DNA from: an uncultured Rhodospirillales bacterium
GTDB lineage: Bacteria > Pseudomonadota > Alphaproteobacteria > Rhodospirillales > Defluviicoccaceae
DNA: 5,138 bases
Reading direction: 5' to 3'
NCBI GenBank assembly: GCA_937127205.1
Contig: CAKZLS010000152.1
Location: 1-5,138 of the forward strand
Shown: one piece after another, positions 1-5,138 of the stretch
Position numbering within the stretch: the first letter of the stretch is position 1
Layout of the letters: each line of letters starts with the position of its first letter
Program-made: the position numbers and the translations under genes
The notes under the pieces: model-generated
The model's database searches: none
What the model saw: the letters and a program-made list of their open reading frames with translations, nothing else
What the model was told of the DNA's origin: nothing

Positions 1-41
1 AAGACACGTCCGCCTTAGCCTTACCGCGGGATCTTCTCTCC
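1..41. other. Upstream flank of tupB, no supported gene
   Basis: These 41 bases precede the tupB start. One plus-strand frame reads five codons and then a TAG at 16-18, so the tail of an upstream gene could end here, but five codons prove nothing. No strong Shine-Dalgarno sequence is visible just before the ATG at 42; the nearest purine-rich stretch is GCGGGA around 26-31. Weak initiation, or translational coupling to an upstream gene, are both possible. Confidence 0.3.
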
Positions 42-746
42 ATGAGCGACTTCGGCTCCGCAATCTCCGCCGCGTTTTCCTTGGTGATCAGCTTGAACCC
101 CGATCTCATGGAGATCGTGCTGTTATCGCTGCGCGTCAGTTTGACGGCGGTTCTGCTGGCGACCGCCATCGCGCTTCCTCTCGGCGCGGTGCTCGGGTTG
201 TTCCGGTTTCCCGGCCGTGGGATTGTGATCAGTGTCCTCAACGCATTGATGGGATTGCCCCCGGTGGTGGTGGGGTTGATCGTCTACCTATTGCTGTCGC
301 GATCCGGTCCGTTGGGGGTTTTGGGGCTGCTTTTTACCCCGACGGCCATGGTGATCGCGCAGGTGGTTCTGGTCACGCCCATCGTTGCGGCGCTGACCCG
401 CCAAGTGGTCGAGGATCTTTGGGTCGAGTATGCCGAGGAGCTGCGTTCCCTGGGCGCCAAACCGGGACGGGCATTGATGACGCTGCTGTGGGACAGCCGT
501 TTCACCTTGATGACCGCGGTGTTGGCCGGGTTCGGCCGCGCCAGCGCCGAAGTGGGAGCGGTGATGATTGTCGGCGGCAACATCGATCATGTGACACGGG
601 TTATGACCACCGCCATCGCCCTTGAGGTCAGCAAGGGTGATCTACCCCTGGCGCTTGGGTTGGGGATGATCCTGATCGTCATATCCATGGGGGTCAACGG
701 TACCGCGTTCGCGCTCAAGGAAGCGGCGCAACGCCGTCACGCCTGA
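42..746 (+). CDS. tupB: Tungstate ABC transporter permease TupB
   Basis: Inner-membrane subunit that forms the tungstate channel, presumably as a homodimer, and couples to the ATPase TupC. The 234 residues match the usual length of the family. Hydrophobic spans lie at roughly residues 24-57, 60-86, 91-117, 150-176 and 200-226, so five to six membrane helices are likely. The cytoplasmic EAA-type coupling loop is visible as EELRSLGAKPGRAL at 132-145. It is followed by the stretch ASAEVGAVMIVGGNI (167-181), MTTAIALE and SKGD, which I recognise as typical of TupB rather than of the molybdate permease ModB. The ATG at 42 gives a normal N-terminus even though its ribosome binding site is poor. The stop TGA (744-746) overlaps the tupC ATG by one base, which implies translational coupling. 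The main alternative is a related tungstate/molybdate permease (WtpB); selectivity is set by the binding protein. Confidence 0.92.
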   Translation: MSDFGSAISAAFSLVISLNPDLMEIVLLSLRVSLTAVLLATAIALPLGAVLGLFRFPGRGIVISVLNALMGLPPVVVGLIVYLLLSRSGPLGVLGLLFTPTAMVIAQVVLVTPIVAALTRQVVEDLWVEYAEELRSLGAKPGRALMTLLWDSRFTLMTAVLAGFGRASAEVGAVMIVGGNIDHVTRVMTTAIALEVSKGDLPLALGLGMILIVISMGVNGTAFALKEAAQRRHA

Positions 747-1519
747 TGAAAGCGCCGCCCACCATCCTGCCGCTCGAACTCCGCGACATCTCCTTCGAAG
801 CGGGAGGAAAGCGCCTCATCAAAGATATTTCCTGCTCCTTCGAGATGGGGCCGAGGAGCGTGATCATCGGGCCCAATGGGGCGGGCAAGAGCCTTTTTCT
901 CAGGATCTGCCATGGCATGATCGGTCCTGCCGCCGGTGAGGTCATTTGGCATGGCGCCGGCGGTGCCGACCCGTCACGGCTTCAGGCCATGGTGTTCCAG
1001 CGGCCGATGATGCTGCGCCGCTCGGTTTCCGCGAATGTGGATTACGCCCTGGCCATTCGCGGCGTTCCGCGCGCAGAGCGCAAGTGGCGCGTCGACGAGG
1101 CACTGGCGCATACCGGGCTTCGGCGTCTCGCCGCCTCTCCGGCGCGGGTGCTGTCTTTCGGGGAGCAGCAGAAGCTGGCATTGGCGCGGGCCTGGGCGTT
1201 GAGACCGCAGGTGCTGTTCTTGGACGAACCCACAGCCAATCTCGACCCCGCGGCTACCTATGCGGTCGAGCAAACCATTCAAGAAATACACGAAGCGGGC
1301 ACACGGGTGATCATGACCACCCACGATCTCGGCCAGGCCCGGCGCCTTGCCGACGAGGTGCTGTTTCTCCATCGCGGCCGACTGAAAGAGAAGGCAGCCG
1401 CAGAGACGTTCTTTGCCGGTCCGAAGAACGATCTGGCCCAGGGGTTCCTGCGCGGTGAATTGCTGTGGTGGAAAAAGAAACCGTTAACACCGCCCGGCGG
1501 GAAACCGCTCGCCGGATAA
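746..1519 (+). CDS. tupC: Tungstate ABC transporter ATP-binding protein TupC
   Basis: Cytoplasmic ATPase that powers tungstate import through TupB. The 257 residues hold all nucleotide-binding motifs in order: Walker A GPNGAGKS (42-49), Q-loop glutamine in VFQRP (Q85), signature LSFGEQQ (136-142), Walker B VLFLDEP (156-162) with catalytic E161, D-loop ANLD (164-167) and switch histidine in TTHD (H193). The signature departs from the common LSGGQ/LSGGE form by having phenylalanine at residue 138, while the serine and second glycine are kept. The short size, with no C-terminal TOBE/MOP domain of the kind found in ModC, fits TupC. A basic, proline-rich tail with WWKKK at 241-245 ends the protein. 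The ATG shares one base with the tupB stop, so the two are co-translated. Assignment to tungstate rather than another oxyanion rests on the neighbouring tupA and tupB. Confidence 0.92.
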   Translation: MKAPPTILPLELRDISFEAGGKRLIKDISCSFEMGPRSVIIGPNGAGKSLFLRICHGMIGPAAGEVIWHGAGGADPSRLQAMVFQRPMMLRRSVSANVDYALAIRGVPRAERKWRVDEALAHTGLRRLAASPARVLSFGEQQKLALARAWALRPQVLFLDEPTANLDPAATYAVEQTIQEIHEAGTRVIMTTHDLGQARRLADEVLFLHRGRLKEKAAAETFFAGPKNDLAQGFLRGELLWWKKKPLTPPGGKPLAG

Positions 1520-1621
1520 CGTGCTGGGCTAGCTGGCCTAGACCATTCGCCTATTGCCGCCCTTTGCGTTCTTACGCTAGCGTACTGATCCACTTATTCC
1601 GGAACAGGGGGCGCTGCCGCT
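1520..1621 (+). other. tupC-tupA intergenic gap
   Basis: This 102-base gap separates the ATPase gene from the binding-protein gene. It contains a perfect 12-base palindrome at 1573-1584, two GCTAGC hexamers (1528-1533 and 1576-1581, 48 bases apart) and a Shine-Dalgarno-like AGGGGG at 1606-1611, ten bases before the tupA start. I looked for a sigma70 promoter and found no convincing -35/-10 pair. The gap is long for a co-transcribed trio, so a separate tupA promoter or an RNA processing site is plausible but not shown. Confidence 0.5.
1573..1584. promoter_or_regulatory. Perfect 12-base palindrome upstream of tupA
   Basis: TACGCTAGCGTA is an exact inverted repeat with no spacer, centred 43 bases before the tupA ATG. 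The neighbouring bases do not extend the symmetry. It could be an operator for a dimeric regulator controlling tupA, or only a weak hairpin in the tupBCA transcript. It resembles no operator I can name, and it does not look like the AT-rich ModE box. Confidence 0.3.
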
Positions 1622-2470
1622 ATGAGAAAGTTCGTAATCGGTTTGCTGTCGACGCTGCTGGTGGGATTTGCCGGCATCATGGGATTGCAGGTATCGGAAA
1701 CAGAGGCCGCCGACGATAATTTCATCGTTGTGGCTTCCACCACATCGACCCAGAACTCGGGCTTGTTTGACCATATTCTTCCCAAGTTCACCGAGGAGAC
1801 GGGGATCGAGGTCCGGGTGGTGGCCGTCGGCACCGGTCAGGCCATCCGGCTCGCGCGTGCGGGAGATGCGGATGTCCTGTTGGTGCATCACCGGCCGTCC
1901 GAGGAAAAATTCGTCGCCGAGGGATTTGGCGTGGAGCGGCACGACGTCATGTACAACGATTTCGTCGTCGTGGGGCCGAAGGACGATCCCGCCGGAATTG
2001 CCGGCATGAAGGACGTCGCCGCAGCGCTTTCCAAGGTGGCTGGCGAGGAAGCGGTGTTCGTCTCCCGCGGAGACGATAGCGGAACCCACAAGAAGGAAAT
2101 GGGGCTGTGGCGCGACGCCGGCGTAGATGCCGCCGAGGCTTCCGGTTCCTGGTACCGCGAGAGTGGCTCGGGAATGGGGGCGACGCTGAATACGGCAGCG
2201 GCCATGTCCGGCTACGCGCTCACCGATCGCGGAACATGGCTGAGTTTCAAAAACCGGGACGACCTGGAGATCTTGGTCGAGGGCGACGAGCGCCTGTTCA
2301 ATCCCTACGGCGTGATCCTGGTCGACGAAAAAAAGCATTCCAGCGTGAAGACCGAGCAAGGGCAGAAATTCGTCGACTGGCTCGTGTCGCCCACCGGACA
2401 GTCCGCCATTGCCGAATTCAAGGCCAACGGCGAGCAGTTGTTCAAACCCAATGCGGTGCCCCAAAGCTGA
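1622..2470 (+). CDS. tupA: Periplasmic tungstate-binding protein TupA
   Basis: High-affinity solute-binding protein that captures tungstate in the periplasm and delivers it to TupBC. The 282-residue precursor begins with a Sec signal peptide: basic MRK, a hydrophobic core to about residue 20, and probable cleavage near 30 after TEAA. The mature part has the family hallmarks: ASTTSTQNSGL (38-48), which forms part of the oxyanion site; VVAVGTGQAIRLARAGDADV (66-85); LLVHHR (86-91); and SRGDDSGTHKKE (128-139). YNDFVVVGPKDDP (111-123) and a C-terminal FVDWLVSPTGQ segment (260-270) are also typical. The fold is the two-lobed class II binding protein, and the TTSTQNSGL and SRGDDSGTH pair points to TupA rather than ModA or the archaeal-type WtpA. 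The ATG has an AGGGGG ribosome binding site ten bases upstream. The gene lies last in the transporter set, whereas tupA usually comes first. Confidence 0.94.
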   Translation: MRKFVIGLLSTLLVGFAGIMGLQVSETEAADDNFIVVASTTSTQNSGLFDHILPKFTEETGIEVRVVAVGTGQAIRLARAGDADVLLVHHRPSEEKFVAEGFGVERHDVMYNDFVVVGPKDDPAGIAGMKDVAAALSKVAGEEAVFVSRGDDSGTHKKEMGLWRDAGVDAAEASGSWYRESGSGMGATLNTAAAMSGYALTDRGTWLSFKNRDDLEILVEGDERLFNPYGVILVDEKKHSSVKTEQGQKFVDWLVSPTGQSAIAEFKANGEQLFKPNAVPQS

Positions 2471-2556
2471 AGATTTGAGCGAGGACCTTGGCTGTTTCAT
2501 TCTTCCACGTGTGACCTTAAGCGCGTGGCAGGAATCTTGAAATCGCTCCAAAATAG

Positions 2557-2627
2557 GCAAACATGGTCCCTAACGTGACTGGTTCGCTTTGAACCGGCGA
2601 AACCCATGGGGAGGAAACCATGTTTGC
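2557..2627 (+). promoter_or_regulatory. Inverted repeat enclosing the start codon of the DUF4399 gene
   Basis: GCAAACATGGT (2557-2567) is the exact reverse complement of ACCATGTTTGC (2617-2627); the second arm contains the ATG at 2620-2622. The 49 bases between them hold a second hairpin, 2579-2585 paired with 2591-2597 (seven pairs, one of them G-U, with a GCTTT loop), then the palindrome CCCATGGG (2603-2610) and the Shine-Dalgarno sequence (2608-2616). If transcribed as one leader, the long helix would bury the start codon, while the inner region could present or hide the ribosome binding site. That layout suggests control of translation. No riboswitch class was recognised by eye, and no promoter was identified, so the transcript start is unknown. 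Confidence 0.4.
2608..2616 (+). promoter_or_regulatory. Strong ribosome binding site of the DUF4399 gene
   Basis: GGGGAGGAA lies three bases before the ATG at 2620; its GGAGG core (2610-2614) is five bases from the ATG. This is the best Shine-Dalgarno match in the window and fixes the start at 2620. It sits in the loop of the inverted repeat described for 2557-2627. Confidence 0.75.
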
Positions 2628-3048
2628 ATTGAAAGCCCTAGCGATCGTTTTGTTAGGTGGACTGTTGTCGACCGGAGCCGCGTTGGCCATGGACCGCACG
2701 CCGGCACCGGATGGGGCCGAAGTTTATATCGTGAGCCCAGACGACGGCGCGACCGTGTCCAATCCGGTAACCGTGGTGTTCGGACTGCGGGGCATGGGCG
2801 TCGCGCCGGCCGGCACGGAGCGAGAGAACACCGGCCATCACCACTTGATAATCGACGCGCCGTTGCCCCCCGGAGACGAGCATATCCCCTCGGATGAAAA
2901 CCACGTTCACTTTGGCGGCGGTCAGACCGAAACCACCATCGAACTCAAGCCGGGGGAGCACACACTCCAACTGCTATTGGGCGATCTCAACCATTTGCCC
3001 CACGATCCGGTGATCGCGAGCGAGCAGATCACCATTACCGTGGAATGA
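2620..3048 (+). CDS. Exported DUF4399 family protein
   Basis: The 142-residue precursor has a clear Sec signal peptide, MFALKALAIV followed by a hydrophobic stretch, with probable cleavage after ALA at residue 23. The remaining 119 residues match the DUF4399 family as I recall it: VYIVSPDDGATV near 36-47, VVFGLRGMGVAPAGTE (52-67), the triple histidine in NTGHHHLIID (70-79), HVHFGGGQTE (95-104), PGEHTLQLLLGD (111-122) and NHLPHDPVIAS (124-134). The predicted fold is a small beta-sandwich in the periplasm. The clustered, conserved histidines could bind a metal, but no function is established to my knowledge. It follows tupA by 149 bases in the same direction, with its own strong ribosome binding site and an unusual leader, so it may be a separate unit. 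Its end lies 10 bases from the end of a convergent gene. Confidence 0.88.
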   Translation: MFALKALAIVLLGGLLSTGAALAMDRTPAPDGAEVYIVSPDDGATVSNPVTVVFGLRGMGVAPAGTERENTGHHHLIIDAPLPPGDEHIPSDENHVHFGGGQTETTIELKPGEHTLQLLLGDLNHLPHDPVIASEQITITVE

Positions 3049-3058
3049 GGCAGGGCGC

Positions 3059-3265
3059 CTAGCCCAGGTCGATTTCGCCGTCCACGGAGAAGTCTAGGTC
3101 GACGCCGTCAATGGTAACCCGGGCGTTGGCCTTGACCTTACCGTTGCCGGAGATTTTGCCGGCGGCGACGGCGTCGCGGACGGCCTTCTCGATTTCGCGT
3201 TGGGAGGTGACGCCAAGCGTCTTGAGAAACTTGCGCACGCTCATGTTGAAGACGTCTTCGTTCAT
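3059..3265 (-). CDS. DUF6494 family small protein
   Basis: This 68-residue protein has no signal peptide or membrane segment, so it is probably cytoplasmic. The N-terminal half, MNEDVFNMSVRKFLKTLGVT followed by SQREIEKAVRDAVAAGKI, should form two or three helices. The second half, with KVKANARVTIDG and DLDFSVDGEIDL, looks like a short beta-hairpin unit. I recognise it as DUF6494, a family of unknown role. A good ribosome binding site, GAGGGG (3273-3278 read on the minus strand), lies seven bases before the ATG and confirms the start. It is the third gene of the minus-strand set, 43 bases after the DUF6352 gene. It is too small for an enzyme; a binding or regulatory partner is more likely, but that is a guess. 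Confidence 0.85.
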   Translation of the reverse strand: MNEDVFNMSVRKFLKTLGVTSQREIEKAVRDAVAAGKISGNGKVKANARVTIDGVDLDFSVDGEIDLG

Positions 3266-3308
3266 GGTTCTTCCCCTCTGTTGAGTGCCCGCTGTTAGGT
3301 ATCGGTGG

Positions 3309-4343
3309 TTATGCCCTCACGGCTATGGGCAGATTGACAAGCAGGTTTTGCGGTTTGAAGCGGAGACGCTTGTCCGCTGTCATTGCCATTCCGAGATATA
3401 CCGGTCGGCCGGCCATCTCGGGATGCGCCGCGCTCGGGTCTTTAAACTCAAGGCGGAACAGCGCCAGGATACGGGCAAACCGGTCCTCATCGACCGCATG
3501 TCCCTCGTAAAGATCGTTGAGGATGGCCGACGCATCAGCATCCAGGCCCACGTGCCACCGCCAGCGTTCATCCGAGATCGATACAACGGGTTGAATGGAC
3601 ACGCGGACACCCAGGAAATGATCCACCCAGGACTCCAACACGCGGGCCAGGGCGTCCTGGCCAAAATTTTCGATGGTCAGGTTGAAAACGGTATCGAAGC
3701 GGTCACTCCGCTCCCGATAGGTCTGGATATTGTCCGCGCGGAGCACGTCCAGCTCAACGTCCGACGAAATTCCATCGTGGTTGGAGGTATCCGGGAGCAA
3801 AGTGCTTGCCGGCCGACCGGCTTGCGATTGGCGCGCTGCGGCGGCGCGCAGCTGCACCGTTTCTTCATCGGCCAGCATTATAGCGCCATCGACGACGTTG
3901 ACCATCTGCGTGCGGAACAGAAGCTCCGCCGCCCGCATCTGCAGGGCATCACAGGAACCGCAGAGGATGCCGCGCAGGATCACCTGGACGATGTGATCGA
4001 CGAACAGCGGCGGTATGGCGGGGCCGGCGCCCCGAACAAGTGCGAGATAGGCGGCCTCCAAGCTCGGGTAAGCGGCAAGCCATTGGCGAAACCGGAGGAA
4101 CACGCGGTAGTTGTCGGCTGCATCCGGATCCATGAAAGCCGCGAGATCCTTGTCGGTCACGCGAATGCGAGGGTCGTTCAATAGGCGCGCATACAAATCG
4201 GTTTCAGCGGCGCAGGAGGTCTCAACAGGGCGGATCTCGGGCCGTCCCAGATAAGCCCTCAAGAACCCATGGGTGACTTCCAGCTGGCCGTTGTCCCCGC
4301 GGGAAAGAAGGCGATAGCCGGACAATTTCCAGAAGTCGGTCAT
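3309..4343 (-). CDS. DUF6352 family protein of formate dehydrogenase neighbourhoods
   Basis: A 344-residue, largely helical protein without signal peptide or membrane segments, so cytoplasmic. I recognise the start MTDFWKLSGYRLL, the segment LEVTHGFLRAYLGRPEIRP (21-39) and VVDGAIMLADEETVQLR (150-166) as DUF6352, whose function is unknown. A CGSC pair (C128, C131) sits in a helical stretch and might bind a metal or form a disulfide; C44 is the only other cysteine. The C-terminal third, with WRWHVGLDADASAILN (271-286) and YLGMAMTAD, looks like a separate domain. The ATG lies 2 bases after the stop of the upstream ferredoxin gene. The only Shine-Dalgarno-like sequence, AAAGGA (4359-4364), is 15 bases away, so translation is probably coupled. 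The neighbourhood suggests a role with formate dehydrogenase, which is an inference. Confidence 0.82.
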   Translation of the reverse strand: MTDFWKLSGYRLLSRGDNGQLEVTHGFLRAYLGRPEIRPVETSCAAETDLYARLLNDPRIRVTDKDLAAFMDPDAADNYRVFLRFRQWLAAYPSLEAAYLALVRGAGPAIPPLFVDHIVQVILRGILCGSCDALQMRAAELLFRTQMVNVVDGAIMLADEETVQLRAAAARQSQAGRPASTLLPDTSNHDGISSDVELDVLRADNIQTYRERSDRFDTVFNLTIENFGQDALARVLESWVDHFLGVRVSIQPVVSISDERWRWHVGLDADASAILNDLYEGHAVDEDRFARILALFRLEFKDPSAAHPEMAGRPVYLGMAMTADKRLRFKPQNLLVNLPIAVRA

Positions 4344-4345
4344 GG

Positions 4346-5138
4346 TCAGTTGAGCTTGTCCTTTGATGCGGACGGGTCCCGGGCACGCTCACGCTCACGC
4401 TCACGCTCACGCAGGTCGTCGTCGGTGGTGCGTGTGACCGGCCGTGCGCCGGCGGAGAAGGGATCGCCGCCGGTTTCGAATTGCGCGATCACCCGGCAGT
4501 CTTCGCACATTTTGATCATCTCCAGACGGCCGGGCGCGGCGAACATGGAATGCCCTTCCAGCTTTTTGACCAAGTGATCAATGGTCGAGCGGGTAGCAAA
4601 GGGTGTCCCGCAACGGATGCAGCCGAACGGCTCTTCTTCTTTAAGGGTAACCTTTTCCTTGGCTTCCGGCGCAAAGTTGAGGCGTGGCATCAGAGAAATA
4701 GCGTCCTCCGGGCAGGTGACCCGGCAAAGTCCGCACTGCACGCAGTTGACCTCGGTGAACCCGAGCAGCGGACGTCCCGGGGTGTCGTTGAGCGCTCGGG
4801 TCGGACACACCCCGACGCACGCAAGACAAAGCGTGCAGCGCTCTTGATTGACAAGGACTTGGCCAAAGGGGGCACCGGCATTGAGCGGAATGACCTCGGC
4901 TGGAGCGGGTGCATGTGCATGGAGATGATCCAGCGCGATGCCGAGCGCCGTTCGCTTCTCGCCCATGACGCGGTGTTTCGCGGGCTCGGCCGGGGTCGGA
5001 GCCAGGTGGGCATAAAGGCTTTCTTCGAGGTCGGCGGGATCACGCTCGGCGTCGATGACCACGCGCTCGCCGGCATGGCCGAGACCGTTCATCACGGTAT
5101 GCACGAGATCGGCGTGACCGCGAAGGGGCGCGAGTTCG
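4346..5138 (-). CDS. 4Fe-4S ferredoxin-like protein, N-terminus outside the window
   Basis: The frame is open to the right edge, so the gene starts beyond 5138. A GTG at 5104 could serve as start, but the residues before it (ELAPLRGHADLV) continue the same domain, so the gene is called partial. The visible 263 residues hold two classic 4Fe-4S clusters: CTLCLACVGVCP (cysteines 101, 104, 107 and 111 of the visible part) and CVQCGLCRVTCP (132, 135, 138, 142). Two further CxxC pairs follow, CIRC (173, 176) and CEDC (211, 214), which could hold a third cluster or zinc. The tail carries an Arg-Glu repeat and ends ASKDKLN. It resembles the C-terminal part of long (about 650-residue) 4Fe-4S proteins that I recall beside formate dehydrogenase genes in alphaproteobacteria. 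Its likely role is electron transfer or enzyme maturation in the cytoplasm. It is first of three minus-strand genes, with DUF6352 starting 2 bases after its stop. Confidence 0.85.
   Translation of the reverse strand, partial: ELAPLRGHADLVHTVMNGLGHAGERVVIDAERDPADLEESLYAHLAPTPAEPAKHRVMGEKRTALGIALDHLHAHAPAPAEVIPLNAGAPFGQVLVNQERCTLCLACVGVCPTRALNDTPGRPLLGFTEVNCVQCGLCRVTCPEDAISLMPRLNFAPEAKEKVTLKEEEPFGCIRCGTPFATRSTIDHLVKKLEGHSMFAAPGRLEMIKMCEDCRVIAQFETGGDPFSAGARPVTRTTDDDLRERERERERARDPSASKDKLN
4384..4412. repeat. CACGCT hexanucleotide tandem repeat in a coding region
   Basis: The unit CACGCT occurs four full times and then as a five-base partial copy (4408-4412), without a mismatch. On the minus strand it lies within the 3' end of the ferredoxin-like gene and encodes the RERERERER tail. 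Because the unit is six bases, gain or loss of copies keeps the reading frame and changes the tail by two residues each time. Confidence 0.9.

Noticed and set aside
946..1458. Frame-shifted reading frame inside tupC
   Set aside because: It is arginine- and alanine-rich with no recognisable motif, as expected for an out-of-frame shadow of a GC-rich gene.
2505..2528. Possible terminator after tupA
   Set aside because: CCACGTG and CGCGTGG pair at six of seven positions around a ten-base loop, but no T-run follows. Too weak to call.
1577..2560. Open frame of 327 codons on the minus strand across tupA
   Set aside because: It lies fully antisense to a clear tupA with signal peptide and family motifs. 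Its translation resembles no known family, and long antisense frames are common in GC-rich genes.
2537..2564. Possible promoter of the DUF4399 gene
   Set aside because: TTGAAA (2537-2542) is a fair -35, but the best box at the right distance (AAACAT) matches only three of six -10 positions.
2581..2595. tRNA T-arm-like hairpin GGTTC...GAACC
   Set aside because: No acceptor, D or anticodon arm surrounds it. It is treated as part of the leader structure.
3048..3065. Possible bidirectional terminator between the convergent genes
   Set aside because: Only two mutually exclusive four-pair stems can form (AGGC/GCCT and GGGC/GCCC), and neither is followed by a run of T on either strand.
3806..3827. 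GCCGG/CCGGC hairpin in the middle of DUF6352
   Set aside because: It is short and made of common GC words within a coding region, so it is expected by composition.
3285..4184. Open frame of 299 codons on the plus strand across DUF6352
   Set aside because: It is antisense to the recognisable DUF6352 gene. Its protein has no family features and no good ribosome binding site.
5090..5104. GTG at 5104 or ATG at 5092 as the true start of the ferredoxin-like gene
   Set aside because: The frame stays open to the edge, and the residues upstream fit the same domain, so a start outside the window is more likely.

Overview
The window reads as ordinary chromosomal DNA of a GC-rich proteobacterium, most likely an alphaproteobacterium of the Rhodospirillales or a relative. 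The grounds are the strong GC bias at third codon positions and the DUF6494, DUF6352 and long 4Fe-4S protein set, which I know mainly from alphaproteobacteria. The taxonomic call is an inference from recalled families. I see no insertion sequence, phage gene, CRISPR array, tRNA or rRNA.

Plus strand, 42-2470: a complete tungstate-type ABC importer in the order permease (tupB), ATPase (tupC), periplasmic binding protein (tupA). tupB and tupC overlap by one base. tupA follows after a 102-base gap that carries a perfect 12-base palindrome. Plus strand, 2620-3048: a small exported protein of the DUF4399 family with conserved histidine motifs. Its start codon lies inside one arm of a perfect 11-base inverted repeat, the most unusual non-coding structure here.

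Minus strand, 5138 down to 3059: three genes convergent with the first set. They are, in order of transcription, a 4Fe-4S ferredoxin-like protein cut by the window edge, a DUF6352 protein starting 2 bases after it, and a 68-residue DUF6494 protein 43 bases further on. The 3' end of the ferredoxin gene carries a CACGCT hexanucleotide repeat encoding an Arg-Glu tail. The two gene sets meet tail to tail with only 10 bases between stop codons.

Functional reading: TupABC brings tungstate into the cell. As I recall, the ferredoxin and DUF6352 genes sit in formate dehydrogenase clusters (with DUF3305/DUF3306, TorD-like chaperones and fdh genes) in alphaproteobacteria. Together this suggests a locus that supplies metal and redox or assembly partners to a tungsten- or molybdenum-dependent formate dehydrogenase, presumably encoded beyond the right edge. 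That link is inferred from neighbourhood and is not shown by this window.
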